From: Bradyrhizobium sp. S69
GTDB lineage: Bacteria; Pseudomonadota; Alphaproteobacteria; Rhizobiales; Xanthobacteraceae
Direction: 5' to 3'
Assembly: GCF_009766005.1 (NCBI RefSeq)
Contig: NZ_LMUK01000010.1
Span: forward strand, 62,001 to 126,000
Length of the DNA stretch: 64,000 nt
The position numbers were made by a program, and so were the translations under genes. The stretch's first letter is position 1. Each line of letters starts with the position of its first letter. The notes beneath the pieces are model-generated. The model was given only the letters and a program-made list of their open reading frames with translations. It ran no database searches and was not told the origin of the DNA. Positions 34,679-44,966 of this stretch are shown here, piece after piece.

Positions 34679-36472
34679 CTATCGCATCTCGTCTGGAGCA
34701 TGGACGCCGAGAACGGCTAAGCCAGATGCCAGGATCGAGACGACGCCCTGGACCAGAGCCAGTCGCGCCTTCGTGATCTCTGCATCATTAGTGATAATGA
34801 AGCGTAAATAGGGCAAATCCCGCCCCCTGGTCCACAGCGCATGAAATTCGCTGGCGAGATCATAGAGGTAAAAAGCGATTCGGTGCGGCTCATGGGCCGC
34901 CGCGGCTGCGTCAATCAGGCGCGGATACTGCGCCAGCTGGCGCAGCAAACTTAGTTCCGCGGGGTCGGTCAATCGCTCCACGGCCGCGTCGCCCAGGAAG
35001 GCGGCCCGCGCCCGGTCCTCGTCCGGCAAATCCGGGATCACCTCGCGCGCATTCTTGAAGATCGAGTGGCCACGGGCATGACCGTACTGGACATAGAAAA
35101 CCGGATTGTCCTTGGACTGTTCGAGCACCTTGGCGAGGTCGAAATCCAGCACCGCGTCGTTCTTGCGGAACAGCATCATGAAGCGCACGGCGTCGGAACC
35201 GACCTCGTCGACCACCTCGCGCAGCGTGACGAAATCGCCGGACCGCTTTGACATCTTCACCGGCTCGCCGTTGCGCAACAGCTTGACCAATTGCACGATC
35301 TTGACGTCGAGCGCAGCACTGCCTGCCGTCACCGCTTTGACGGCAGCCTGCATGCGCTTGATGTAGCCGCCGTGATCGGCGCCCCAGACGTCGACCAGGT
35401 TACGAAAGCCGCGGTCGAACTTGTCCTTGTGGTAGGCGATATCGGACGCGAAATAAGTGTAGCTGCCGTCGGATTTGAGCAGCGGCCGATCGACGTCGTC
35501 GCCATAGGCGGTAGCGCGGAACAGGGTCTGCTCGCGATCCTCGTAATCCTCGACCGGCGCGCCTTTCGGCGGCGGCAGCCGGCCCTCATAGACGTCGCCC
35601 TTGGAACGAAGATAATCGATGGTCTCGGCGACACGGTTGTTTCCGGTTTCGATCAGCGACCTCTCCGAGAAGAACACCTCGTGTTTGATGTTGAGCGCGG
35701 CGAGATCCTGCCGGATCATCGCCATCATATCAGCGACCGCCTTGGCGCGGACGCCCGGCAGCCATGCCGCTTCCGGCGTCGCTAGCAGTTTGTCGCCATG
35801 CTCGGCGGCCAGCGCTTCGCCAACCGGCTTCAGATAGTCGCCGGGATAGAGCCCCTCGGGAATCTCGCCGATGTCCTCGCCAAGCGCCTCGCGGTAACGC
35901 AGGAACGCCGAGCGCGCGAGCACGTCGACCTGGGCGCCGGCGTCATTGATGTAATATTCGCGGGTAACGTCATGGCCGGCGAAATCCAGCAGGCTTGCCA
36001 GCGCGTCGCCGAACACTGCCCCCCGGCAATGGCCGACATGCATCGGTCCGGTCGGGTTAGCCGAGACGTATTCGACGTTGACCTTCTCGGCCGCGCCCGC
36101 GGTGCCCCGTCCATAGGAAGCGCCCTCGCGCACCACCGTGCGCAGCGCGTCCGCCCAGGCCTGCGGCTTCAAGGTCAGATTGATGAAGCCCGGTCCGGCG
36201 ATATCGACCGAGGCGATCAGATCGTCGCGGCGGAGTTTTTCCGCGATCTTTTCCGCAAGCTCGCGCGGCTTGGCCCGGGCTTCCTTGGCCAGCACCATTG
36301 CGGCGTTGGTCGCCATGTCGCCATGCGCGGCGTCCCGCGGCGGCTCGACCACCACCCGCGACAGATCGATGCCGGCGGGCCATGCACCCTCGGCCGCGAG
36401 CGCCCCGCAAACGGCGTGCACGCGCGCCAAGACATCGGCAAACAGGTTTGGGGATGAGGGTTTTTCGGACAT
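34679..36472 (-). CDS. argS: Arginyl-tRNA synthetase
   Basis: 597 residues from ATG 36472 (a TTG three codons upstream is less likely). Class I synthetase with HIGH-like [20 protein letters not shown] and KMSKS-like [16 protein letters not shown]. An N-terminal arginyl-specific domain (Add-1) and a C-terminal anticodon-binding DALR domain ([32 protein letters not shown]) are present. It lies between the SPOR gene and dgt. Confidence 0.96.
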   Translation of the reverse strand: MSEKPSSPNLFADVLARVHAVCGALAAEGAWPAGIDLSRVVVEPPRDAAHGDMATNAAMVLAKEARAKPRELAEKIAEKLRRDDLIASVDIAGPGFINLTLKPQAWADALRTVVREGASYGRGTAGAAEKVNVEYVSANPTGPMHVGHCRGAVFGDALASLLDFAGHDVTREYYINDAGAQVDVLARSAFLRYREALGEDIGEIPEGLYPGDYLKPVGEALAAEHGDKLLATPEAAWLPGVRAKAVADMMAMIRQDLAALNIKHEVFFSERSLIETGNNRVAETIDYLRSKGDVYEGRLPPPKGAPVEDYEDREQTLFRATAYGDDVDRPLLKSDGSYTYFASDIAYHKDKFDRGFRNLVDVWGADHGGYIKRMQAAVKAVTAGSAALDVKIVQLVKLLRNGEPVKMSKRSGDFVTLREVVDEVGSDAVRFMMLFRKNDAVLDFDLAKVLEQSKDNPVFYVQYGHARGHSIFKNAREVIPDLPDEDRARAAFLGDAAVERLTDPAELSLLRQLAQYPRLIDAAAAAHEPHRIAFYLYDLASEFHALWTRGRDLPYLRFIITNDAEITKARLALVQGVVSILASGLAVLGVHAPDEMR

Positions 36473-36497
36473 TTTGTTCAACTACCTGGGCCGCCGC

Positions 36498-37712
36498 CTA
36501 ACGCAAATCCGGGGTCGAGTCAAAGAGCCGCTGATGCTCGGTCAAGGCGAAGCGGTCGGTCATCCCGGCGATGAAATTACCGATCCGCCGCGCCCGCGCC
36601 GTTTCCGTTTCACGCTCCGCGCCCAGCGGCGGCAGCCATTCCGCGGGCAGGTCGCCGGGCGACTTCTGATACCGCGCGAACAGGTCGAACAGGATGCTTT
36701 CGGCATCGCCCATCACCCGCATCACCCGCGCATGGCGGTACATCCGGTGCTTCAGGAACGCCTTGATTTCGGCTTCGGCTTGGGCTGCGGGTGGCGAGAA
36801 CGCGATCAGCCCGTCGCCATAATGGCGGACATCCTCGGCCGTTTCAGGGCGCGCGATCTCCAGCCGCCGGCGTGCTTCCGCGATTACCGCGCCGATCAGA
36901 TAGGAGATCAGCTCGCGGACCAGCTCCGCGCCGCGCCTGTCGTCATCGAGATCGGGGTAGCGCCTGTCGATGTCGGCGATCATGCCGGCCGTCAGCGGCA
37001 TGATCTTGAGGTCATCGACCCGAAACAGGCCGGCGCGCAGGCCATCGTCGATATCGTGGGCGTCATAGGCGATATCGTCAGCGATCGCGGCGACCTGGGC
37101 CTCCAGCGAGGCAAAGCTCCACAGTTCCAGGTCGTGGCTGCCGATATAGTCCGAGATGCCGCTGGGGATGCCGCGCTCGCGATAGCGGCCAAGGGCAGCA
37201 CCATCGCGGGTGGTCAGCGGGCCGTTGTGCTTGACGATCCCCTCCAGCGATTCCCAGGTCAGATTGAGCCCCTCGAACGCGGGATAGCGATGTTCCAGCG
37301 AGGTCACGACGCGCAAGGCCTGGGCGTTGTGATCGAACCCGCCATGCTCCTTCAGACAGGCGTCGAGCGCACGTTCGCCGGCATGACCGAACGGGGGATG
37401 GCCGAGATCATGCGCCAGCGCCAGCGTCTCGGTCAGATCCTCGTCGAGCCCCAATTGCCGGGCCAGCGCGCGGGCGATCTGCGCCACCTCCAGCGTGTGG
37501 GTCAGCCGGGTGCGGTAATGGTCGCCTTCGTGGAACACGAACACCTGGGTTTTGTGCTTGAGGCGGCGGAATGCGGTCGAATGGATCACCCGGTCGCAAT
37601 CGCGCCGGAACGCGCTGCGGGTTTTGCTTGGCGGCTCGTCAAACAGCCGCCCGCGGCTGCGATCGGCGTCGCAGGCATAGGCCGAACGAGGAGCAGCCAT
37701 TCCGACCGACAC
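36498..37712 (-). CDS. dgt: dNTP triphosphohydrolase (dGTPase-like)
   Basis: 404 residues, HD superfamily. The first metal-site His lies in [12 protein letters not shown] (H72) and the HD pair is H101-D102 in [17 protein letters not shown]. The third region ([20 protein letters not shown]) provides the last Asp. It releases tripolyphosphate from dNTPs and limits the pool. Start GTG 37712 (ATG 37700 possible). Divergent from erpA with a shared 123-bp promoter region. Confidence 0.93.
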   Translation of the reverse strand: MSVGMAAPRSAYACDADRSRGRLFDEPPSKTRSAFRRDCDRVIHSTAFRRLKHKTQVFVFHEGDHYRTRLTHTLEVAQIARALARQLGLDEDLTETLALAHDLGHPPFGHAGERALDACLKEHGGFDHNAQALRVVTSLEHRYPAFEGLNLTWESLEGIVKHNGPLTTRDGAALGRYRERGIPSGISDYIGSHDLELWSFASLEAQVAAIADDIAYDAHDIDDGLRAGLFRVDDLKIMPLTAGMIADIDRRYPDLDDDRRGAELVRELISYLIGAVIAEARRRLEIARPETAEDVRHYGDGLIAFSPPAAQAEAEIKAFLKHRMYRHARVMRVMGDAESILFDLFARYQKSPGDLPAEWLPPLGAERETETARARRIGNFIAGMTDRFALTEHQRLFDSTPDLR

Positions 37713-37835
37713 GGTGTATTGATCCCTTTAACGGTTTGATTCCGGCCCCCGGCGCACTTAACTTAGGCTGTGCGCCGGATACCAGAGATTTTGGCATCAC
37801 ACCGGCCATTACACCGGCTACTTGGAGACGTCGTC

Positions 37836-38165
37836 ATGACCGCAGCCATCACCGTCAGCGAGCGGGCTGCCCGCCGCATCGGGCAAATCCTCAAGAGCGA
37901 GGGTGACGGCGCGATGCTGCGGATCAGCGTCGAGGGCGGCGGCTGTTCCGGTTTCCAGTACAAATTCGACGTCGAACGGGCGCAAGCCGAGGACGATCTG
38001 GTAATCGCGCGCGACAGCGCGGTGGTGCTGGTCGACCCGGCCTCGGTGCCGTTTTTGGCGGGTTCCGAGGTCGACTTTGTCGACGATCTGATCGGGGCGT
38101 CGTTTCGCGTGGTCAATCCGAATGCCACCGCATCCTGCGGCTGCGGCACCAGTTTTTCGATCTGA
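37836..38165 (+). CDS. erpA: Iron-sulfur cluster insertion protein ErpA
   Basis: 109 residues, an A-type carrier. The conserved cysteines are C37 (GGGCSGFQYKF), C101 and C103 (SCGCGTSFSI). It accepts Fe-S clusters from the Suf/Isc machinery and passes them to apo-targets; IlvD and other Fe-S enzymes are plausible clients but this is inference. ATG 37836; exonuclease III starts 15 bp downstream. Confidence 0.93.
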   Translation: MTAAITVSERAARRIGQILKSEGDGAMLRISVEGGGCSGFQYKFDVERAQAEDDLVIARDSAVVLVDPASVPFLAGSEVDFVDDLIGASFRVVNPNATASCGCGTSFSI

Positions 38166-38180
38166 GCCACTGCCAGCTTC

Positions 38181-38972
38181 ATGAGAATAGCCACCTGGAA
38201 CGTCAATTCGGTCAGGCAGCGGATCGAGCATCTGGTGACTTGGCTGAAGGATTGCTCGCCCGACGTCGTCTGCCTGCAGGAAATCAAATGCGTCGATGAT
38301 TCGTTTCCGCGGCTGGAGATCGAGGCGCTCGGCTACAATGTCGTCACCCACGGCCAGAAGACCTTCAATGGCGTAGCGCTGCTGTCGAAGCTGCCGTTCG
38401 AGGAGACCAAGTCGGGCCTCGCCGGCGACGACGAGGATTCGCACGCCCGCTTCCTCGAAGGCGTGGTGCAGTTGAAGCGCGGCGTGCTGCGTATCGCCTG
38501 CCTTTATCTGCCCAATGGCAACCCGCCCGAGACCGAGAAATATCCCTACAAGCTCAAATGGATGTCGCGGCTTCTTGAGTATTCGAAGCAGCGGCTGAAG
38601 ACCGAGGAGCCGCTGGTGCTGGCCGGCGATTTCAACGTCATCCCGGCAGCGCACGACGTGCACAACCCGGCCGCCTGGATCAACGACGCCCTGTTCCGGC
38701 CGACCACCCGCGAGGCCTTTCAGTCGCTGTTGGGCCTCGGCCTGACCGATGCGCTGCGTGCGGTCACCGATGAGCCCAACCAATACACCTTCTGGGACTA
38801 CCAGGCCGGTGCCTGGCAGAAGAACCACGGCCTGCGCATCGACCACCTGCTGCTGTCGCCGCAGGCCAGCGACCGGCTGATCGATGTCGGCGTCGACAGT
38901 TACGTCCGCGCCTGGGAAAAACCCTCCGACCATGTGCCGGTCTGGGCCGATCTGGATTTCGAGACGGCCTGA
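38181..38972 (+). CDS. xthA: Exodeoxyribonuclease III / AP endonuclease
   Basis: 263 residues, endonuclease/exonuclease/phosphatase fold. IATWNVNSVRQRIEHL starts the protein, LQEIKC supplies the metal-binding Glu, LAGDFNVIPAAHD the Asn/Asp pair, HGLRIDHLLLS and SDHVPVWADL the catalytic Asp-His. It cuts DNA at abasic sites and trims 3' ends. Follows erpA closely. Confidence 0.95.
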   Translation: MRIATWNVNSVRQRIEHLVTWLKDCSPDVVCLQEIKCVDDSFPRLEIEALGYNVVTHGQKTFNGVALLSKLPFEETKSGLAGDDEDSHARFLEGVVQLKRGVLRIACLYLPNGNPPETEKYPYKLKWMSRLLEYSKQRLKTEEPLVLAGDFNVIPAAHDVHNPAAWINDALFRPTTREAFQSLLGLGLTDALRAVTDEPNQYTFWDYQAGAWQKNHGLRIDHLLLSPQASDRLIDVGVDSYVRAWEKPSDHVPVWADLDFETA

Positions 38973-38982
38973 CGGACCAGAC

Positions 38983-39016
38983 GGTGGGCACGGCGCGAGA
39001 GGCGCCTTTGCCCACC
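38983..39016. terminator. Bidirectional hairpin between convergent genes
   Basis: GGTGGGCA (38983-38990) pairs with TGCCCACC (39009-39016), and GGCGC pairs with GCGCC inside. It lies 10 bp after the xthA stop and 24 bp from the exoR-like stop on the other strand. The string resembles a frequent Bradyrhizobium repeat, so it may be both a REP and a terminator. No long T-run. Confidence 0.55.
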
Positions 39017-39039
39017 CTACGATCGATCACGGCAATAGA

Positions 39040-39858
39040 TCAGTCCCGGCGGCCTTGCACCCAGTGCTCGAGCATCTGCAGCGCCATCACGCGGTCATCG
39101 TCGGACGCGCGTGCGTAGGCCTGATTGTAGTTTTCCTTGATCCAGGTCTCGTCCTGCGTCGCGTTGGCGAGTGCCAGGGTCAGCCACATCAGGCCACGGG
39201 CGGCCTGGCGCGGCAACCGATTGCCGTCGAACAGCATCTGGCCGAGCATGGCCTGGGCCTGATGCTGGCCCTTCTGGGCGGCAAGGCCGAGCCAGCGTGC
39301 GCCATAGCGGAAATCGTCCCGCGAGGTGCCGCCGCCGTTGAGGTACAGCCGCGCGAGATCATATTGCGCATCGGCATTGCCGAAATACGAGGCGGCGTAG
39401 GAGAACATCTCCCGCGCCCGCTCCGGATCGGACTTGATCTTCGAATTGGGAATGCCGTTGAGATAATAGCGCCCCAACGCCACAAAGGCGTCGGCGACGA
39501 CACTGGCCTGCGGCGCCGACGGGCTGTCTTCGGCATGGGCATTGGCGATGCGGCTGAAATATTCAAAGGCGCGCAAATCGTCCTGGGTGACCCCGTTACC
39601 GTCGGCATACATCCGCCCCAGTTTCCACTGCGCGATCGGATGACCGCCTTCGGCGGCATATTGCAGCGAGGTCAGCGAACTGTCCTGCGCCAGCGGGGGA
39701 ACCGTTTTTTTCAGGGCGGCGGCAGACCCGGGCAGCGCCGAGACCACGGGTATCGTCGCATCCTGGTTGGCGGGCGCGCCGTCGAAGGCGAATCCCAGCG
39801 AGGCCACCGGTGTGGCCCCTAGCACCAACGCTAAAATGATACGCCTAGATGTCCGCAT
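39040..39858 (-). CDS. exoR: ExoR-like Sel1-repeat exported protein
   Basis: 272 residues from ATG 39858. A signal peptide ([20 protein letters not shown]) is followed by Sel1/TPR-like repeats: [79 protein letters not shown]. The order and spacing agree with rhizobial ExoR, the periplasmic inhibitor of the ExoS/ChvG-ChvI two-component system that controls exopolysaccharide, motility and symbiosis. I do not see chvG/chvI here, so the name is by similarity. The start overlaps the ilvD 3' end by 14 bp. Confidence 0.75.
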   Translation of the reverse strand: MRTSRRIILALVLGATPVASLGFAFDGAPANQDATIPVVSALPGSAAALKKTVPPLAQDSSLTSLQYAAEGGHPIAQWKLGRMYADGNGVTQDDLRAFEYFSRIANAHAEDSPSAPQASVVADAFVALGRYYLNGIPNSKIKSDPERAREMFSYAASYFGNADAQYDLARLYLNGGGTSRDDFRYGARWLGLAAQKGQHQAQAMLGQMLFDGNRLPRQAARGLMWLTLALANATQDETWIKENYNQAYARASDDDRVMALQMLEHWVQGRRD

Positions 39859-41569
39859 AACACTGTTTCTCGTACGCACCACCTGGATGGGTCACTGCAC
39901 CATCCACCGCCGGCCCAACCTGCTGGGCATATTTCCATAGAGCGCCTGACGTATGGTTGGTCTCGCGGGGCTGCCATTTGGTCTTACGTTCGGCCAGCTC
40001 CGCGTCGTTCAACTTTACGTTAAGAGTCCCGACCTCAGCGTCGATTTCGATGATATCGCCGTCCCGCAGCAGCGCGATCGGGCCGCCGACCGCCGCCTCC
40101 GGCCCGACATGGCCGATGCAGAAGCCGCGGGTGGCGCCGGAGAACCGGCCATCGGTGATCAGTGCGATTTTACCGCCCATGCCCTGCCCGGTCAGCGCTG
40201 CCGTGGTCGAGAGCATTTCCCGCATGCCGGGACCGCCGCGCGGCCCCTCATAGCGGATCACGATAACCTCACCCTCTTTGTAGGTTTTCTTCTGGACCGC
40301 CTCGAAAGCATCCTCTTCGCGGTCAAAGCAGCGGGCCGGACCGGTAAACTTCAAGTTCGACATGCCCGCGACTTTCACGATCGCACCTTCTGGAGCGAGA
40401 TTCCCCTTCAGGCCCACCACGCCACCTGTGACGGTGATCGGCTTGTCGGCGGAACGCACCACGTCCTGGTGCGGATTCCATTTCACGCTTTTGAGGTTTT
40501 CGGCGATCGTGCGGCCAGTGACGGTTAAGCAATCCCCGTGCAGGTGGCCATTGTCGAGCAGCGTTTTCATCAGAAGCGGTATGCCACCAACTTCAAACAT
40601 GTCTTTGGCGACATAACGGCCACCCGGTTTCAAATCCGCGACATAAGGAGTCTTTTTGAAGATTTCGGCGACGTCGAACAGATTGAATTTGATTCCGCAT
40701 TCGTGCGCGATCGCCGGCAGGTGCAGTGCAGCATTGGTCGAGCCACCGGAGGCCGCCACCACCGCCGCGGCGTTTTCCAGCGCCTTGCGGGTGACGATGT
40801 CGCGCGGGCGGATATTCAACGCGATCAGCTCCATCACCTTTTCGCCGGCGGTGGTGCAAAACGCGTCGCGGATTTCATAAGGCGCCGGCGCGCCCGCCGA
40901 ATAGGGCAGCGCCAGCCCGATCGCCTCGGAGACGGTCGCCATGGTGTTGGCGGTGAATTGTGCGCCGCACGCCCCAGCCGACGGACAGGCCACCCGCTCG
41001 ATTTCGTCGAGATCCTCGTCGGACATCTCGCCGACCGAATGCTTGCCGACGGCTTCGAACATGTCCTGCACCGTGACCTGCTGGCCCCGGAAATTGCCGG
41101 GCAGGATCGAGCCGCCATAGATGAAGATCGAGGGCACGTTGAGCCGCACCATCGCCATCATCATTCCCGGCAGCGACTTGTCGCAGCCGGCGAGCCCGAC
41201 AAGGGCGTCGTAGGCATGGCCGCGCATGGTCAGCTCGACCGAATCGGCGATGCATTCGCGCGACGGCAGCGACGAGCGCATGCCGTCATGGCCCATCGCG
41301 ATGCCGTCGGTCACGGTGATGGTGCAGAATTCGCGCGGGGTGCCGCCGGCGGAGGCGACGCCCTTCTTGACCGCCTGGGCCTGACGCATCAGCGAGATGT
41401 TGCAGGGCGCGGCTTCATTCCAGCACGAGGCCACGCCGACGAACGGCTGGTGGATCTGCTGGGTCGTCAGCCCCATCGCGTACAGATACGACCGATGCGG
41501 CGCGCGCTCCGGACCTTCCGTCACGTGACGGCTCGGCAGCTTCCCCTTGATATTGGTCTTGGCGTCCAT
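39845..41569 (-). CDS. ilvD: Dihydroxy-acid dehydratase IlvD
   Basis: 574 residues. Three Cys ligands of the Fe-S cluster are C56 (NEAAPCN), C129 ([12 protein letters not shown]) and C201 ([15 protein letters not shown]). The C-terminal domain ([19 protein letters not shown]) completes the active site. It converts 2,3-dihydroxy-isovalerate and -methylvalerate to the 2-oxo acids of Val/Ile synthesis. The short ilvD stop region overlaps the exoR-like start. Confidence 0.96.
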   Translation of the reverse strand: MDAKTNIKGKLPSRHVTEGPERAPHRSYLYAMGLTTQQIHQPFVGVASCWNEAAPCNISLMRQAQAVKKGVASAGGTPREFCTITVTDGIAMGHDGMRSSLPSRECIADSVELTMRGHAYDALVGLAGCDKSLPGMMMAMVRLNVPSIFIYGGSILPGNFRGQQVTVQDMFEAVGKHSVGEMSDEDLDEIERVACPSAGACGAQFTANTMATVSEAIGLALPYSAGAPAPYEIRDAFCTTAGEKVMELIALNIRPRDIVTRKALENAAAVVAASGGSTNAALHLPAIAHECGIKFNLFDVAEIFKKTPYVADLKPGGRYVAKDMFEVGGIPLLMKTLLDNGHLHGDCLTVTGRTIAENLKSVKWNPHQDVVRSADKPITVTGGVVGLKGNLAPEGAIVKVAGMSNLKFTGPARCFDREEDAFEAVQKKTYKEGEVIVIRYEGPRGGPGMREMLSTTAALTGQGMGGKIALITDGRFSGATRGFCIGHVGPEAAVGGPIALLRDGDIIEIDAEVGTLNVKLNDAELAERKTKWQPRETNHTSGALWKYAQQVGPAVDGAVTHPGGAYEKQCYADI

Positions 41570-41887
41570 CGCGACCCTGTTTCCCCAGCCGATTTTTGCT
41601 TCGCTTTCGCGGGCAGCTAGCTGGTTATTTCTTGCGAAAGATCATTTCATGGAGGGGTGTGGCTAAAAAGCGGCGCGGACAAGAACTGCCTGTGATAAGG
41701 GTTAAATCTTCACCTAGTGTTGCGGCCGCGCAACAATCGTGGCCCGAGGGCAACCATCTGGAACGCTTCCAAGGCAAGCTTTCAAGTTGAGCTTTTTCAG
41801 GGATGCTCGGAATCGGCCCGAGTAAAGGCCTCGCCCAGGGCATCGCGTCTGCACGCTGCGCGGGCTGCCCCTGCCCGGCCTCCACCG

Positions 41888-42028
41888 TCGTCGTCCCCGC
41901 GAAGGCGGGGACCCATACGCCGTGTGTTCTCTTTTCGGCAATGTGGCGGATGCCTTCCTTCACAACCCACGCCAGGGGCTATGGGTCCCGGCCCCTTACG
42001 CGCAATTGCGCGCTAGGCCGGGACGACG
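41888..42028. repeat. Palindromic repeat with CGTCGTCCCC/GGGACGACG ends
   Basis: CGTCGTCCCCGC at 41888 and CCGGGACGACG at 42018-42028 are inverted, and GGGACCCATA (41918 region) pairs with CTATGGGTCCC further in. Same layout as 2472-2595. Each of these palindromes abuts one copy of the structured element on the same side. Confidence 0.7.
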
Positions 42029-42038
42029 TGGATGGGTG

Positions 42039-42547
42039 ATCGCGATTCACACACTTCCGCATTCTCGCGACACACTGCGCCCGAGCTTTGCAAATCGTTT
42101 CGCCCCAAAAAAAGAGAGGGCGCAGGGAAGACCGGGTGCGCGCTGCACCCGAGGTCTCATGTGCAAAGGCAAACAAAAAAACGCACATGAGCATACAGGT
42201 TCAGCGGAAGCAGTCCGGCCTTCCCTGCGCAATGGCTTTACGACTTATTCCGTGCTCTCCCCGGCGAGACCAGGCTTGCTTGTCACCGTCGCCTTGCAGA
42301 TGTTGGCGCATCGTTAGCCCGGTCGGGCGGATGCACCTCTACAAGACTTGACGCCAACCATTGGGGCGTCAGGACCACACGATTTCGCCGTACGCGCTTG
42401 CCTCGTTCGTCCTGCGCGCCGGTTGTTCGCTCACAGCCCCGAAGAGCCGCCCTGCGAAACCATGCGCGCGCGAGCCACCGCGTCCACCGCATCCCACCGC
42501 GCGTTTCGTGACGATCGCGAGCCGCCCCTCGTTCGGGTGAGACAGGC
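42039..42547 (-). repeat. Structured dispersed element, copy B (inverted)
   Basis: Reverse complement relative of 2012-2440. The closing stem is 42120-42130 with 42220-42230, hairpin CGGGTGC 42133-42139 with 42145-42151, and hairpin CTCATGTGC 42156-42164 with 42183-42191, the same three stems as copy A. The loop of the CTCATGTGC hairpin differs in sequence and is T-rich on the minus strand. An extra internal stretch (about 42300-42345 and 42400-42480) makes this copy longer. No open frame is conserved with confidence. Confidence 0.75.
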
Positions 42548-42853
42548 GTAATTAGGAAGATGATTTGCCTTGCGAAGGAAGTGAATTATTTTTTGCGTAC
42601 GGTCTGGACAGGGCAAATCACGTTGAAAAGGCCGAAGAAATTAGATTTTAGGAGCGAGGGAACGAGCGGTTGAAAATGACCGTTTAGGGCTTACGCAACG
42701 CGCATTTTGGAACCGGAGGGATTCTGTTTTGCGTGGCTTAAATCCTTGCCACTGCTCTAACGACCGTTAACGGACGTACACTTTCCCTCTGTCTCAAAAG
42801 CTGGCAGAAACGCGGGAAGGGTTTTGGCGGGTGCTATGTTGAGAGTAAGCATC

Positions 42854-43642
42854 ATGGGCGTTATCGAACGAAACAATGTCCATGTTCAGGGATCGGGCGA
42901 GCGAACCATGGTGTTTGCCCATGGGTTCGGGTGTGATCAGAATATGTGGCGGTTCGTGGAACCTGCCTTTGAAGGCGAGTTCAGGACGATCTTGTTCGAC
43001 CACGTTGGCGCTGGCGGGTCCGACCTGAAAGCCTACGACAAAACCAAATATTCGACGCTCGCAGGCTACGCCGACGACGTGGTCGAGATGGGCTGCGAAC
43101 TTGGTTTAAGGGATGCTGTCTTCGTCGGCCATTCGGTGAGCTGCATGATCGGCGTGTTGGCGGCACAAAAAGCGCCGGGGATGTTCGGAAAACTAGTCTT
43201 GGTGGGGCCTTCAGCCCGCTACATCGACGATGGTGACTACGTCGGCGGCTTTAGCGAAAAGCAGATCGAGGAGCTTTTGCAGTTTCTTGAAGCCAATCAC
43301 ATGGGCTGGTCCGCTCAGATGGCACCGGCAATTATGGGGAACCCGGATCGTCCCGAACTCGGTGCGGAATTGACTAACAGCTTCTGCCGAACCGATCCCG
43401 AAATCGCCAAAGCGTTTGCGCGGGTCACCTTCAAGTCCGACAACCGCGAGGACTTGGCCAAGGTTGATATCCCGACGCTGATACTTCAATGCAGCGACGA
43501 CATCATTGCTTCTAAAGAGGTTGGCGAATTTGTACATAAAGGTATCCCCAACAGCAAAATAATGCTTTTGGAGGCAACCGGCCATTGTCCCAATCTCAGC
43601 GCTCCCGATGAAGTTAACGCTGCCATGCGAACGTTCGTCTGA
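42854..43642 (+). CDS. RsbQ/KAI2-type alpha/beta hydrolase
   Basis: 262 residues from ATG 42854, chosen because the RsbQ-like N-terminus (VIERNNVHVQGSG) starts there. Catalytic triad by alignment: S94 (VGHSVSCMIG), D216 (QCSDDIIAS) and H244 (ATGHCPNLSAP). This is the signature of RsbQ from Bacillus and the plant receptors KAI2/D14, which bind and hydrolyse small hydrophobic ligands to signal. The PAS-histidine kinase gene starts 8 bp downstream, mirroring RsbQ with its PAS-containing partner RsbP. I infer ligand-sensing rather than bulk metabolism. Confidence 0.88.
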   Translation: MGVIERNNVHVQGSGERTMVFAHGFGCDQNMWRFVEPAFEGEFRTILFDHVGAGGSDLKAYDKTKYSTLAGYADDVVEMGCELGLRDAVFVGHSVSCMIGVLAAQKAPGMFGKLVLVGPSARYIDDGDYVGGFSEKQIEELLQFLEANHMGWSAQMAPAIMGNPDRPELGAELTNSFCRTDPEIAKAFARVTFKSDNREDLAKVDIPTLILQCSDDIIASKEVGEFVHKGIPNSKIMLLEATGHCPNLSAPDEVNAAMRTFV

Positions 43643-43650
43643 GCCGCTCG

Positions 43651-44754
43651 GTGGACGACCCTCGGATCGATGATTTCCAGGACATGTTCGAGAATTCGCC
43701 CTGCGGCTACATCACGCTGCAGACCAACGGTCGTATCGCGCGTGTGAACACGACGCTGTTAAGGTGGATCGACCGCACCGCTGACGAGATGATCGGCAAG
43801 CGGCTCAGTGATTTCCTCAACATGGCGGGCCGCATTTATTACGAAACCCACATCGCGCCATTGCTGCGAATGCAGGGTTTTTTCAACGAGTTCGCGCTTG
43901 ATATGGTGACGGCAGCCGGCGAACCGATCCAGATGATCTGCAATGCGTTGGAAGGTCGAGATGCCGCAAGCAAACCGGTGTTTACCCGGATTGCTCTGCT
44001 GAAGGCCACAGATCGACGGCGCTATGAAAATGAGCTCTTGAAGGCTCGCGAGGCCGCAAAGGTTAGTTTGGCGAGCGAACGCGAGACTTCGGAGTTACGA
44101 GAGCAATTTATTGCCGTACTTGGTCATGATCTTCGTAACCCTCTCGCATCGATAAGCGCAGGGGCACGGATACTCGGGCGAGATGCCAAGACCGAAAAAG
44201 AGCACCAAGTCGTGGCGATGTTGCAGACGACCGTCATGCGTATGGCAACGCTGATTGATAACGTGCTCGACTTTGCGCGTGGACGACTTGGCGGAGGCAT
44301 CACCCTTGATCGGAACGCCCGCAAACCGCTTGAGCCCGTGCTGCATCAGGTTATCGATGAATTGCGACTGTCTTCGCCGGATCGACAGATCGAAGCAGAG
44401 TATGCAATCGATAGCCCTGTGGATTGCGATAGGACCCGAATTGGGCAGCTTGTTTCCAATCTCGTTGGCAATGCCCTCAGTCATGGGTCCGCCAAGGAAC
44501 CCGTTCGTGTGCGTGCGGAGACTCTGGACGGCCTGTTCAGACTGTCCGTTGCGAATAGCGGTGAACCCATCCCCCAAGCCGCAATGGAAAAGCTATTCGA
44601 GCCGTTCTTCCGGGGTGAAGTGCGCGCAAGCAGGCAAGGGCTGGGGCTCGGATTGCACATTGCCTCGCAAATCGCGAAGGCTCACGAGGGTGTCCTGACC
44701 GTGACCTCAATGCCGGACGAAACCAGGTTCACGTTCGTGATGCCACTTCGATGA
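43651..44754 (+). CDS. PAS-domain sensor histidine kinase, partner of the RsbQ-like hydrolase
   Basis: 367 residues from GTG 43651. The PAS domain (about 10-120) has the RsbP-type sequence MFENSPCGYITLQTNGRI and GRIYYETHIAPLLRMQGFF. A short coiled linker leads to HisKA with the phospho-acceptor H159 (IAVLGHDLRNPLAS), then HATPase with an N-box (LVSNLVGNALSHG), a F-box (LFEPFFRGE) and GLGLGLHIA. No membrane helix, so it is cytosolic. In Bacillus the PAS partner carries a PP2C phosphatase; here the output is a kinase. No response regulator lies next to it. Confidence 0.88.
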   Translation: MDDPRIDDFQDMFENSPCGYITLQTNGRIARVNTTLLRWIDRTADEMIGKRLSDFLNMAGRIYYETHIAPLLRMQGFFNEFALDMVTAAGEPIQMICNALEGRDAASKPVFTRIALLKATDRRRYENELLKAREAAKVSLASERETSELREQFIAVLGHDLRNPLASISAGARILGRDAKTEKEHQVVAMLQTTVMRMATLIDNVLDFARGRLGGGITLDRNARKPLEPVLHQVIDELRLSSPDRQIEAEYAIDSPVDCDRTRIGQLVSNLVGNALSHGSAKEPVRVRAETLDGLFRLSVANSGEPIPQAAMEKLFEPFFRGEVRASRQGLGLGLHIASQIAKAHEGVLTVTSMPDETRFTFVMPLR

Positions 44755-44774
44755 TAGCTCGGGCGGATTAGTTA

Positions 44775-44915
44775 GCCGAAGGCGTAATCCGCCGCCATGT
44801 CGCTAGATTTCACGAGCGGTCCTGCACGAGCAGTTGCATCGCGTTTGCCGGCTCATGTCGATCAGCGAATAGATATCGCGACCGAATACAAGATGGCGGA
44901 TTATGCCTTCCGCCT
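44775..44915. repeat. Dispersed repeat with GCGTAATCCGCC ends
   Basis: CCGAAGGCGTAATCCGCCGCCAT (from 44776) and ATGGCGGATTATGCCTTCCGCC (44893-44914) form inverted ends of a roughly 140-bp element in the gap between the PAS kinase and arsH. Similar ends occur around non-coding elements in Bradyrhizobium. No gene is seen inside. Confidence 0.6.
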
Positions 44916-44966
44916 TCGCGCGTTGCGCTACGACGGACGGGGTCGGCCAATCCACCCTACAGGCTG

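Larger units (their letters stand above)
41570..42853. other. Gene-free region with composite repeat
   Basis: 1284 bp without a convincing gene, between ilvD and the RsbQ-like gene. About 41888-42028 is a long palindrome and 42039-42547 the inverted second copy of the structured element at 2 kb. The remainder (42548-42853) is more AT-rich than the genes on either side and holds the likely promoter of the RsbQ-like gene. Small open frames inside the repeat are ignored. Confidence 0.7.

Noticed and set aside
36138..37739. A 533-codon plus-strand frame over argS and dgt
   Set aside because: It runs across two well-supported genes of the other strand and shows no protein family features.
42047..42232. 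Small frame inside structured element copy B (similar frame at 2142-2372 in copy A)
   Set aside because: The shared peptide HMRPRVQRAPGLPC results from the shared stem sequences. There is no ribosome binding site, and the N-termini differ.
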